Notes under the pieces: generated by a model
What the model was told of the DNA's origin: nothing
What the model saw: only the letters and a program-made list of their open reading frames with translations
The model's database searches: none
Assembly (NCBI GenBank): GCA_023254135.1
Contig: JALQYL010000011.1
Location: 1-36,120 of the forward strand
Reading direction: 5' to 3'
From: Ilumatobacteraceae bacterium
Lineage (GTDB): Bacteria; Actinomycetota; Acidimicrobiia; Acidimicrobiales; Ilumatobacteraceae
Length of the DNA: 36,120 nt
Position numbers and translations under genes: made by a program
Shown here: one piece after another, positions 24,088 through 31,814 of the stretch
How positions within the stretch are numbered: position 1 is the first letter of the stretch
Layout: each line of letters begins with the position of its first letter

Positions 24088-24834
24088 CTACGACCAGCCG
24101 CCAGAGAACGAGACGAACTGTCCCGTTGCAAATGTGGCGGTGCCGTCCAAATACGGCATGCAGAAGGACGCAAATTCATCGAGTTGACCAAGTCGCTGGA
24201 GGGGGACTTGTGATTCCACCTTCTTGCGTATTTCTGGGTTCTCGGCGCCTGACGCGCGAAGGAATTCGGGGAAATCCATGAAGTTGGTGCCGATGCCATT
24301 CACTGACACGTTGTTGCGGGCAAATTCTGTCGCAGCATTCTTTGCCAACATTGCGGCAGCTGCACGCATGGATGAATACAGCGGAGCGCCCGGGCTGGGT
24401 CGCGATGCAGTGGCACTCGAGATGATGAGCAATTGACCCGAACCTTGTTGCACCATGGTGGGGGCAACTGCCATCAGGAAGTTGTAGGGCGATACCACGC
24501 AACCCTCGTACAACTTGTCCAGTTCTTCCCGTGATGATCCGAGCAGCCTCCCAGTCACCACACGACCCGAGGAGACCGCGGCAGAATCGATGCGTCCAAA
24601 GGCATCAAGTGCTGCGTGGACCAATTCTTGGGATGCTTCCGGATCCACAAGGTTGCGAACACCTGTGACCCCCACGGCGGTGGCTCCGAGATCGCGAAGT
24701 TCCTGCAGTAGGCCGTCCTGAGGATCACCAATCACGATGTCGTGGCCCCGAGAGGCCAGCATGCGTGCCAACGGCGGGCCCACATAAAAGCTTCCGTCAT
24801 TGATGATGGCCACTCTGCGAGATTGCTGATTCAT
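24088..24834 (-). CDS. divergent short-chain dehydrogenase/reductase (SDR)
   Basis: 248 residues with an overall SDR layout, but key motifs are altered. The glycine-rich TGxxxGxG turn is replaced by INDGSFYVGPPLA (10-22), and the NNAG motif by a VSSG stretch (87-90). The active-site YxxxK is Y153-S-S-M-R157, with arginine in place of lysine. Serine S139/S140 is kept, and D37 after the second strand would favour NAD(H) if a cofactor binds. The C-terminal FVSFSGGW resembles the usual V.GG end. It may be a reductase with changed chemistry or a non-catalytic binding protein. The ATG at 24834 follows GAGGAG at a good distance. It is divergent from binding-protein copy B. Confidence 0.8.
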   Translation of the reverse strand: MNQQSRRVAIINDGSFYVGPPLARMLASRGHDIVIGDPQDGLLQELRDLGATAVGVTGVRNLVDPEASQELVHAALDAFGRIDSAAVSSGRVVTGRLLGSSREELDKLYEGCVVSPYNFLMAVAPTMVQQGSGQLLIISSATASRPSPGAPLYSSMRAAAAMLAKNAATEFARNNVSVNGIGTNFMDFPEFLRASGAENPEIRKKVESQVPLQRLGQLDEFASFCMPYLDGTATFATGQFVSFSGGWS

Positions 24835-24856
24835 GGTTGTCTCCTCGTTCTCGATG

Positions 24857-24862
24857 AACCTA
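24857..24862 (-). promoter_or_regulatory. possible -10 hexamer TAGGTT for the SDR gene
   Basis: On the minus strand TAGGTT would start transcription about 16 bases before the ATG, leaving room for the GAGGAG Shine-Dalgarno. No clear -35 was seen. Confidence 0.35.
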
Positions 24863-24899
24863 GTTCTCAGGCTCGGCGACCCCCACGAACAGACTGTGC

Positions 24900-24930
24900 T
24901 CTCTTGTGAATACTTGCGCCACACAAGGGA
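24900..24930. repeat. inverted repeat TCTCTTGTG / CACAAGGGA, 13-base spacer
   Basis: Arms at 24900-24908 and 24922-24930 pair at 8 of 9 positions. It lies midway between the divergent SDR and binding-protein genes, a usual place for a regulator site. Confidence 0.45.
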
Positions 24931-24985
24931 ATTTTCCGTATTTTGGGGCCTCGGGTGTGGTGGTGGTCACATGGGCTGGACTAAG

Positions 24986-24999
24986 GTGACTGCAGTCAC
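24986..24999. promoter_or_regulatory. perfect 14-bp palindrome GTGACTGCAGTCAC, possible operator
   Basis: The 14 bases are identical to their reverse complement. They lie 34 bases before the GTG of binding-protein copy B and overlap the end of a possible -10 TAAGGT (24982-24987). A loop-free palindrome fits a dimeric repressor site better than an RNA hairpin. Confidence 0.5.
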
Positions 25000-25033
25000 T
25001 CGGACATCGAGGACGCCTTCAGGGGGTAAATAA

Positions 25034-26824
25034 GTGAAAGACACAGTTAGCCGTTCGCGGTGGACGAAGCGTTGGGGAGTAGCACTTGTTGTTGCGCTCA
25101 CCGGCTCGGCCATGGCAACCACTACTACACATGCAGCAAAGTCGAAGTACGGCGGTGAAGTCACCGTTGCTATTGGTGACACGTTCCCAGGCTTCTGCGT
25201 ATCGAACATTCCGAACCACTCGGCTTTGGGTGGCTTCCGTTTGATCTACGAGCAGTTGTTCGAGCGCACGCCAGCTGGCGAATACGTTGGCTCGCTCGCA
25301 GAGTCCGGTGTTCCCAACGCAACACTTGATCAGTGGACAGTGAAGATTCGTCCAGGCATCAAGTTCTCCAACGGTGAAGCATTGAACGCTGACGCTGTGA
25401 AGCTGAACGTGGACCTCAACGCAGGCCTCTACAACGCACAGAACCCATCCACAGCTGCAGCAGAGTTTGCAACTGCAGGCAAGGGATACGCATCCACCGG
25501 TATCGGTGTGAACGCCAACATCATCAACGTTGCAAAGATCGACGACCTCACGGTCCGTTTCGATCTTGACCACCCACAGAACGACTTCCTCGGAATTCTC
25601 TACCGTGCTGGCCGCTACGTGATGCGTGCACCGTCACAGTTGTGGGATCCAGTCACCAAGAAGCCAAACATTGCTCCTTACCAGACTGACTCCACCAAGA
25701 CCTGTGGCAACTATCCAATCGGTACTGGCCCATTCAAGTTCGTTTCGTTCACCACTGACACACTTGTGGTGGAAAAGAACGCTGACTACTGGCGCAAGAA
25801 CCCATTGAATGGTGACAAGCTTCCATACCTCGACAAGATCACCTTCGTGAACGTGAAGGAACCATCACAGCGTGCAGCAGCTGTCCGTAAGGGCACCGTT
25901 GACGCAGGTTCATTCGCAACCTCAGAAGCAACTTTCGTGAAGGGACTTCGCACCAGCAGCACGGTCACGGGTTACACCGCGCAAACACTGTGGTGGGGTC
26001 AATGGGTACCCAATGTCAATAAGGCCGGATCACCATTCATTTCTGAGAACTGCCGTTTGGCCGTTGCACATGCAATTGACTGGAAGACCTACAACAAGGT
26101 TCGTTTCAAGGGTCTTGGCGACTACTCAGGCTCCATCGTGAGCAAGGGTCACCCCATGTACTCACTGACCGGCTCACCAAAGTACAACGTGGCCTTGGCT
26201 AAGGATTACGCAGCAAAGTGCCGCACAGACCTTGGTAAGGATCCATCGTTCACTCTGTATGCAGACACCTCCACACAGTCACAAAACAACGTGAAGATGG
26301 TGCAGCAGTACCTCACTGCGGCGAACATGGCTCCTGGCAACACGTACATTGCTGAAGCTGCTGTTCTTATCGGCAAGGTATATGGCGGTCCAGTGACATC
26401 CATGGACATCACCGAAGGAACGCCTGCTGAAGGTGGCGACTCCGCTTACGTGTCGATCTTCTTCACCAGCAGTGCATTCCCTGCAGGCGCCAAGAGCCCA
26501 GTTGCTCAAACAGCAATTGGTAAGGCATACAGCAAGGTTGTTGCCCTCAGTAACAACTCTGACCCAGAAATTGACAAGCTCATCCTGGCTGCACAGGCTG
26601 CACCTACCAAGGCTGCCGCCAAGACAGCATGGGCTGCAATGACTGCGTACCTGCAAACACACGGCTACCTGATTCCTTCAGTGCACACCACCTTCTACTC
26701 ATTCGTGAACAAGAAGTCGAACCTCAAGGGAATCGGCAAGTTGCCCATCGGACTCTCGAAGAAGAAGTTCAGTGCAACAGTGACGAACAAGGGTCTTGAG
26801 TGGGCAGGTATCTACAAGGGTTAA
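25034..26824 (+). CDS. ABC transporter substrate-binding protein, family 5 (peptide/nickel type), copy B, probably highly expressed
   Basis: 596 residues. A Sec signal peptide (RWTKRWGVALVVALTGSAMA, then a THAA end) precedes mature family-5 sequence. Landmarks are DTFPGFCVSN (about 48-57), GTGPFKFVSF, YWRKNPLNGD and NVKEPSQRAAAVRKG, ending LEWAGIYKG. It is paralogous to copy A along its whole length. By eye its codons are strongly biased to C-ending forms (AAC, AAG, TAC, TCC), it has an AGGGGGT Shine-Dalgarno 7 bases before the GTG, and a strong terminator follows, all signs of high expression. It has no adjacent permease; the Dpp/Opp-type permease and ATPase genes begin about 6.6 kb further on. 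The ligand is unknown. Confidence 0.9.
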   Translation: MKDTVSRSRWTKRWGVALVVALTGSAMATTTTHAAKSKYGGEVTVAIGDTFPGFCVSNIPNHSALGGFRLIYEQLFERTPAGEYVGSLAESGVPNATLDQWTVKIRPGIKFSNGEALNADAVKLNVDLNAGLYNAQNPSTAAAEFATAGKGYASTGIGVNANIINVAKIDDLTVRFDLDHPQNDFLGILYRAGRYVMRAPSQLWDPVTKKPNIAPYQTDSTKTCGNYPIGTGPFKFVSFTTDTLVVEKNADYWRKNPLNGDKLPYLDKITFVNVKEPSQRAAAVRKGTVDAGSFATSEATFVKGLRTSSTVTGYTAQTLWWGQWVPNVNKAGSPFISENCRLAVAHAIDWKTYNKVRFKGLGDYSGSIVSKGHPMYSLTGSPKYNVALAKDYAAKCRTDLGKDPSFTLYADTSTQSQNNVKMVQQYLTAANMAPGNTYIAEAAVLIGKVYGGPVTSMDITEGTPAEGGDSAYVSIFFTSSAFPAGAKSPVAQTAIGKAYSKVVALSNNSDPEIDKLILAAQAAPTKAAAKTAWAAMTAYLQTHGYLIPSVHTTFYSFVNKKSNLKGIGKLPIGLSKKKFSATVTNKGLEWAGIYKG

Positions 26825-26856
26825 TCCCGCGTAGTTTCTGACAATCAGAATCCTCG

Positions 26857-26889
26857 AAAGGGGCGGTGGTGAAAACCACCGCCCCTTTT
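26857..26889 (+). terminator. rho-independent terminator after binding-protein copy B
   Basis: A 14-bp perfect stem (26857-26870 with 26875-26888) encloses a GAAA tetraloop and ends in TTTT. It is one of only two clear intrinsic terminators in the window. Confidence 0.92.
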
Positions 26890-26923
26890 GCGTTCCCCGT
26901 TCAGTGGGGGCGTTCTGTTCGCC

Positions 26924-26929
26924 TACGGT
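26924..26929 (+). promoter_or_regulatory. -10 hexamer TACGGT, near-leaderless
   Basis: TACGGT ends 8 bases before the ATG at 26938. The same hexamer serves the exporter gene at 33302. Confidence 0.5.
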
Positions 26930-26937
26930 AGAGAACT

Positions 26938-28467
26938 ATGAAAGTTGCTCTCACCATCGTTGATCATTTGCGTCGCGCTGAACAGGTATACGGAGATCGC
27001 ATCGCGGTCATCGATGAGCCGGACCAACCAGCTGCTTCCTGGGGATCCATCACCTACAAGGAGATGGCACGACGTGCGCGTGCACAAGCGGCGGGTCTCG
27101 ATGCGCTTGGAGTGCCACAGGGTGCGCGCGTTGCTGTGGTGAGTCAGAACTCCGCCCGGTTGCTTACAGCGTTCTTTGGTGTGAGCGGATATGGCCGCGT
27201 GTTGGTACCCATCAACTTTCGACTTGTTGCCGCAGAAGTGTCGTACATTGTGGAGCATTGCGGAGCCGAGGTGCTGTTGGTGGACCCTGAGTTGGAAGAA
27301 GCACTTGCTGACGTGACGGCCAAACACAAGTTCGTGATTGGTGCGGAGTCTGATGGCGTGCTGTACAAGTACGACACAGAGCCCCAGGCGTGGGAGCCTG
27401 ATGAAGACGCTACGGCCACAATCAACTACACCAGCGGAACCACAGCGCGTCCGAAGGGTGTACAACTCACACATCGAAGCCTGTGGGTGAATGCGGCTGT
27501 GTTTGGTTGGCAGTTGGGCATCAACGATCGCGACGTGTATTTGCACACTCTTCCGCAGTTTCATGTGAATGGCTGGGGTCTGGTGTATTCGGTGACTGCC
27601 ATGGGTGGTACGCATGTGATTTTGCGAAAAGTGGACGGCCCCGAGATTCTTCGCCGTATTGAAAATCACAAGATCACGTTGTTGTGTGGTGCCCCCGCGG
27701 TGGCCAACACAGTGCTCGATGCTGCCGGAACTGGATTGCCCACGTCGCGCGACAGTGTTCGCATGGTGGTAGCGGGCGCTCCGCCACCCACCAAGACCAT
27801 TGAGCGCATCGGTTCTGAACTCGGATGGGAATTCATTCAGATTTATGGATTGACGGAGACCTCTCCGTTGCTCACCATGAACCGTATGCGTAGCGAATGG
27901 GATGGTTTGTCTTCTCATGACCGAGCCAGCAAGTTGGGTGCTGCTGGCGCTCCGGCGTTGGGCGTTCAAGTCACAGTGGATGCCGAGGGAGAAGTGCTTG
28001 CTCGGGGCAACACGGTGATGAATGGGTATTGGAATCAGCCCGAAGAAACGCGCAAGGCCATCGTGGATGGTTGGTTCCATTCAGGCGATGGAGGCTCTGT
28101 GGGAGAGAACAACTTCATCACTATTGCCGACCGGAAGAAGGACGTGATCATCTCCGGAGGGGAAAACGTTTCGTCCATCGAAGTGGAGGATGCATTGTTC
28201 TCTCATCCCGATGTGGCAGAAGTGGCAGTGATTGGTATTCCCGACGAAAAGTGGGGGGAGCTGGTTTTGGGTCTGGTGGTGAAATCCGCTGGGTCATCGC
28301 TCACCGAGGATGAGCTGATCGCCTACGTGAAGACCAAGCTGGCTGGATACAAATGCCCCAAGCGCATTGAATTCCGTGAAGAATTGGCACGCACGGCCAC
28401 CGGCAAGCTGCAGAAGTTCATCTTGCGAGCCCCTTATTGGGAGGGCCGCGAGAAGCAAATCAACTAG
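26938..28467 (+). CDS. acyl-CoA synthetase / AMP-dependent ligase (ANL superfamily), copy 2
   Basis: 509 residues. The motif YTSGTTARPKG is at 164-174, IYGLTET near 302-308, the hinge DRKKDVIISGGEN near 397-409, and the catalytic lysine K490 in TATGKLQKF. An acid is activated as its adenylate and then transferred to CoA. The length and GWGLVYS/QFHVNGWG segment resemble the short/medium-chain and plant AAE-like group. No start ambiguity was seen. The desaturase gene follows after 71 bases and has its own promoter and palindrome, so co-regulation is possible but a shared transcript is not required. Confidence 0.9.
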   Translation: MKVALTIVDHLRRAEQVYGDRIAVIDEPDQPAASWGSITYKEMARRARAQAAGLDALGVPQGARVAVVSQNSARLLTAFFGVSGYGRVLVPINFRLVAAEVSYIVEHCGAEVLLVDPELEEALADVTAKHKFVIGAESDGVLYKYDTEPQAWEPDEDATATINYTSGTTARPKGVQLTHRSLWVNAAVFGWQLGINDRDVYLHTLPQFHVNGWGLVYSVTAMGGTHVILRKVDGPEILRRIENHKITLLCGAPAVANTVLDAAGTGLPTSRDSVRMVVAGAPPPTKTIERIGSELGWEFIQIYGLTETSPLLTMNRMRSEWDGLSSHDRASKLGAAGAPALGVQVTVDAEGEVLARGNTVMNGYWNQPEETRKAIVDGWFHSGDGGSVGENNFITIADRKKDVIISGGENVSSIEVEDALFSHPDVAEVAVIGIPDEKWGELVLGLVVKSAGSSLTEDELIAYVKTKLAGYKCPKRIEFREELARTATGKLQKFILRAPYWEGREKQIN

Positions 28468-28487
28468 CCCGTTTGGGTGACCAGATT

Positions 28488-28513
28488 CTCCCTACCTAAT
28501 GGTAGGTAGGGAG
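28488..28513. promoter_or_regulatory. perfect 11-bp inverted repeat upstream of the desaturase gene, probable operator
   Basis: CTCCCTACCTA (28488-28498) and TAGGTAGGGAG (28503-28513) are perfect inverted copies around ATGG. The site covers the expected -35 zone (about -51 to -26 from the start). There is no T run, so it is not a standard terminator. Confidence 0.7.
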
Positions 28514-28526
28514 GCTTCCGAGGGTC

Positions 28527-28532
28527 TAAGTT
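28527..28532 (+). promoter_or_regulatory. -10 hexamer TAAGTT, leaderless-type
   Basis: TAAGTT ends 6 bases before the ATG at 28539. The GGAG touching the ATG is too close to act as a Shine-Dalgarno. Confidence 0.55.
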
Positions 28533-28538
28533 AGGGAG

Positions 28539-29453
28539 ATGGACGACAAGGCCCTTCTCATCGAATTGCAGCCAGAGGCAGAGCGCCTCCTGAACCGCCA
28601 CTTGGAGAGTTTTGATGAGTGGTACCCGCACGCCATGGTGCCCTGGGAGCGCGCAGAGCGTCTGCAGAAGGACGGTTTCGCCTATGGCACCGCAACACTG
28701 CCAGAAGGTGTGGAATCGGCTCTCCTGGTGAACCTTCTGACGGAGGACAACCTGCCGTGGTACACGCGCACCATCTCGCGCATGTTCGGTGGCGATTCTG
28801 CATGGGGTACCTGGGCGCAACGTTGGACCGCCGAAGAGGGGAAGCACTCCATTGTGATGCGCGACTACATGTTGGTGTCTGGTTTGGTGGACCCGCAGCA
28901 CCTGGAAGATTGCCGCATGGTGCAGGTGAGTTCCGCCATCGTGCCAGAGCCACCTACCGCCGCCGACGGAATGTGTTACGTGGCCGTGCAAGAGTTGGCC
29001 ACGCGAATCTCACACCGCAACACAGGCACCATGTTGAACGACAAGGCCGGATACGACGTGATGATGAAGTTGTCGACCGACGAGAATCGCCATCACTTGT
29101 TCTACCGCGATTTGGTTTCCAAGTTTCTCGAATTGGATGCGTCAGCGTGTGTGGAAGCACTTGAACGTCAAATTGTCAATTTCGCCATGCCTGGCGTTGG
29201 TATTCCAGGGTTTGCGGAACATTCGAAGGCCATTGCTGCAGCCGGCATCTACGACTTCGCCATTCATCATGAGCGCATCATCATGCCGTTGGTATTTCGT
29301 CAGTGGAAGGTGGACCAGTTGGAAGGCCTCACCGCAAACGGGGAAAAGGCTCGTGAATCACTCATGCGCCATATCTCGCGAGTGGGCAAGGTGGCGCAAC
29401 GTCAAGCTGATCGCCGCGCCGCTGCCGCTGAAGAAGAAGCGAAGGCCAGCTAA
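28539..29453 (+). CDS. acyl-ACP desaturase (soluble di-iron, mycobacterial DesA-like)
   Basis: 304 residues, mostly helical. Di-iron ligand candidates are E69 (LLTEDN), E100/H103 (EEGKH, with E99), E152 (AVQELATR) and E182/H185 (DENRH), matching the ferritin-like acyl-ACP desaturase pattern. The family introduces a cis double bond into acyl-ACP or acyl-CoA using O2 and ferredoxin electrons. The charged alanine-rich tail (about 285-304) is probably flexible. The gene is preceded by a perfect palindrome and a leaderless-type promoter, so fatty-acid responsive control is plausible. Its stop lies 6 bases before the convergent ligase gene end. Confidence 0.87.
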   Translation: MDDKALLIELQPEAERLLNRHLESFDEWYPHAMVPWERAERLQKDGFAYGTATLPEGVESALLVNLLTEDNLPWYTRTISRMFGGDSAWGTWAQRWTAEEGKHSIVMRDYMLVSGLVDPQHLEDCRMVQVSSAIVPEPPTAADGMCYVAVQELATRISHRNTGTMLNDKAGYDVMMKLSTDENRHHLFYRDLVSKFLELDASACVEALERQIVNFAMPGVGIPGFAEHSKAIAAAGIYDFAIHHERIIMPLVFRQWKVDQLEGLTANGEKARESLMRHISRVGKVAQRQADRRAAAAEEEAKAS

Positions 29454-29459
29454 AGCTGT

Positions 29460-30995
29460 TTAGAGAGTGGGGAACTGCAGACGAAGTTCCCGCTTCAACG
29501 CCTTGCCCGATGCGTTGCGTGGAATCACGTCAATGAAACGCACGGCCGTGGGCATTTTGAAACGCGCAAGTTTGCCGTCGCAATAGGTAATGATGGCTTT
29601 CTCGTCGAGAGATGCATCGCTGCGCACTACGCAGGCCAACGGAGTTTCGCCCCACTTCTCATGTGGCACACCAATGACCGACACATCGCTCACGCCTGGG
29701 TGACTGAGAATCACATTCTCGATTTCGGCGGGGTACACATTCTCGCCACCGGAAATAATCATGTCCTTGATGCGATCCTGAATGTAGATGAATCCCTCAT
29801 CGTCGTAGACAGCCACATCGCCGGAATGGAACCAACCGTCGACAATTGCTTCTGCTGTTGCATCGGGACGATTCCAGTAGCCAGTCATGATGTGGTCTCC
29901 GCGAATGAGCACTTCGCCTGACTCGCCGACTCCGCATTGCGAGCCGTCGGGACGTGCGATGACCACATCGGTGTGGAAGAAAGCTTTCCCTGTGGAGCCA
30001 GCCTTGCGCAGGGCATCTTCTGGAGTGGTGAGGCAAGCAGGTCCGCATGTCTCGGTGAGTCCGTACACCTGGTGCACCTCGATGCCCATGGTGGCGTAGT
30101 GCTCGATGAGTGACTTGGGCACGGGTGCTGCGCCAGACAGGAACCAGCGAAGTGTGGAATGTTCATGCACTTTCGGGTCGTATACCGCGGCACATGCTCC
30201 CAACATTGCGGGTACGAGCAGACCACTGTTGATTCGTTCCTGACTGATGAGTTCCCAGACTTTGGTGGGGTCGAATGAACGCATGAGAATGTGGGCAAGT
30301 CCGCGATAGACAGCGGTGATGGCCGGAGTAAGTGCTCCCACGTGGAACATGGGCATTGGGTTCAAGTATCGATCGCCAATGGCGTAGTCAGCTGTGGCGT
30401 TCAATGTGACCAATGCAGCCATTTGTGTGTTGTGCGTGTGCATCACGCCCTTCGGAAGTCCGGTGGTGCCGGACGTGTACATGATGTAGAGCATGTCGTC
30501 GTTGCTCGAACCCACTGTTGGCTCGGTGGATGGCTGACCTGTATGAAGTTTCTCGAATGGCAACGCGAACGAGGGCAGTGTGTCGGCGGCGCCTACATGG
30601 ATCCATTCACGAATGTCGGTCTTGTCGCCGCGCGAGTGCAGCTCTTTCACGTTGTCGACAAATTCGGACCCGGCCACCAGCACGGTGGAACCCGAATCCT
30701 TGAGGATGAATTCGAGTTCATCTGCGACAAGGCGCCAGTTGAGGGGTACTACGACGGCACCAATCTTGGCGATTGCGAAGAAAGTGGTGATGAATTCGGT
30801 GGAATTCATCAGGAGAAGTGCGACCCGGTCGCCTGGCTTTACTCCTCGAGCCAACAAACCATTGGCCACGGTGTTCGTGAGATCATTGAGTTCGCGATAT
30901 GTGAACCGTTGGTTCTGTACCACATCAAACAGAGCCTCGTTGGAGGGGTTCATGAGTGTGCGCTTGGTGAGAAGAGAGCCGATGTTCGTCTGCAT
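29460..30995 (-). CDS. acyl-CoA synthetase / AMP-dependent ligase (ANL superfamily), copy 3
   Basis: 511 residues from the ATG at 30995. YTSGTTGLPKG is at 173-183, VYGLTETCGPA near 306-316, and DRIKDMIISGGENVYPAE near 409-426, and the catalytic lysine K498 lies in ASGKALKRE. This is the clearest long-chain fatty-acid CoA ligase pattern of the three. An upstream GTG at 31019 would add eight residues; the ATG is favoured because a CACAAT hexamer lies 7 bases before it. It lies 48 bases after the SDR on the same strand, so it may be the last gene of the exporter-SDR-ligase group. Confidence 0.9.
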   Translation of the reverse strand: MQTNIGSLLTKRTLMNPSNEALFDVVQNQRFTYRELNDLTNTVANGLLARGVKPGDRVALLLMNSTEFITTFFAIAKIGAVVVPLNWRLVADELEFILKDSGSTVLVAGSEFVDNVKELHSRGDKTDIREWIHVGAADTLPSFALPFEKLHTGQPSTEPTVGSSNDDMLYIMYTSGTTGLPKGVMHTHNTQMAALVTLNATADYAIGDRYLNPMPMFHVGALTPAITAVYRGLAHILMRSFDPTKVWELISQERINSGLLVPAMLGACAAVYDPKVHEHSTLRWFLSGAAPVPKSLIEHYATMGIEVHQVYGLTETCGPACLTTPEDALRKAGSTGKAFFHTDVVIARPDGSQCGVGESGEVLIRGDHIMTGYWNRPDATAEAIVDGWFHSGDVAVYDDEGFIYIQDRIKDMIISGGENVYPAEIENVILSHPGVSDVSVIGVPHEKWGETPLACVVRSDASLDEKAIITYCDGKLARFKMPTAVRFIDVIPRNASGKALKRELRLQFPTL

Positions 30996-31043
30996 GGTCT
31001 CTATTGTGCCACGGGTCACAACCCGTAGGAAAGTGTGGTTCGT

Positions 31044-31814
31044 CTAGCGGGCGTATGTGACCCCGCCGTCAACCACGATGGTGCTTCCCACCACGTAGTC
31101 GCCTGCGCGGGAGGCCAAATACACAGCGGCTCCTGCCATGTCCTCGGCGGTTCCAATGCGACCCGAGGGGATTCCCTGGGCGATGGCATCACCGTGGTAT
31201 CGGGCAACTTTGTTCATTTCCGAAGCAAATGCACCGGGGGCGATGGCGCTCACCACGATGCCTTCTTTGATGAGACGCAGGGCCATGCGCTTGGTCATGT
31301 GAATGAGACCGGCCTTGCTGCCTGCATATGGGTAGGTCTCTTGCATGTTGATGGAGATGCCGTCGATGGACGCGATGTTGATCACCTTTGCGAGATGACC
31401 GTTTTGCGACCCTGCGCGCAAGAGAGGTGCCAATTCCTTCGTCAGAAAGAAAGGTGTCTTCAAGTTGAGGTCGACTGTCTTATCCCAGCCACTTTCTGGG
31501 TAGGTGTCGAAATCCTCGCCCCACGCTGCACCAGCGTTGTTCACGAGAATGTCCAGGGACTTCTCGCGCTGCGAGATTTCTGCAGCAAGCGCCTGAATAC
31601 CTTCGAGTGTGGAGACATCACCAGGAATGGAAATACATTCGCCGAATTGAGAAAGTTCTTTGGCTGCGGCGTCGCACTGAGCAGCTTTGCGTGCAGAAAT
31701 ATAGACGCGTGAGCAACCGTGCTCCAGCAAACCCTGCACAATCATGTAGCCGATACCGCGTGATCCACCCGTAACAAGTGCGACGCGACCATTGAGAGAA
31801 AAGATGTCTTTCAT
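31044..31814 (-). CDS. canonical short-chain dehydrogenase/reductase, RhlG/FabG-like
   Basis: 256 residues. All classical motifs are present: TGGSRGIG (15-22), NNAG (92-95), S149 and Y163-x3-K167, and the C-terminal VVDGGV. ARK after the second strand favours NADP(H). Relatives reduce 3-oxoacyl groups or other ketones. Its ATG follows the exporter's TAA with no spacing base (31815/31814), which indicates translational coupling, and the acyl-CoA ligase gene follows 48 bases later. The substrate is unknown. Confidence 0.9.
   Translation of the reverse strand: MKDIFSLNGRVALVTGGSRGIGYMIVQGLLEHGCSRVYISARKAAQCDAAAKELSQFGECISIPGDVSTLEGIQALAAEISQREKSLDILVNNAGAAWGEDFDTYPESGWDKTVDLNLKTPFFLTKELAPLLRAGSQNGHLAKVINIASIDGISINMQETYPYAGSKAGLIHMTKRMALRLIKEGIVVSAIAPGAFASEMNKVARYHGDAIAQGIPSGRIGTAEDMAGAAVYLASRAGDYVVGSTIVVDGGVTYAR

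Noticed and set aside
26923-28080. 385-codon open frame on the minus strand opposite acyl-CoA ligase copy 2
   Set aside because: It is fully antisense to a gene with all ANL motifs; its product is rich in His, Arg and Cys without any recognisable domain, as expected for a shadow frame.
28534-28538. GGGAG before the desaturase ATG as a Shine-Dalgarno
   Set aside because: It touches the start codon, leaving no spacing; a leaderless start is more likely.
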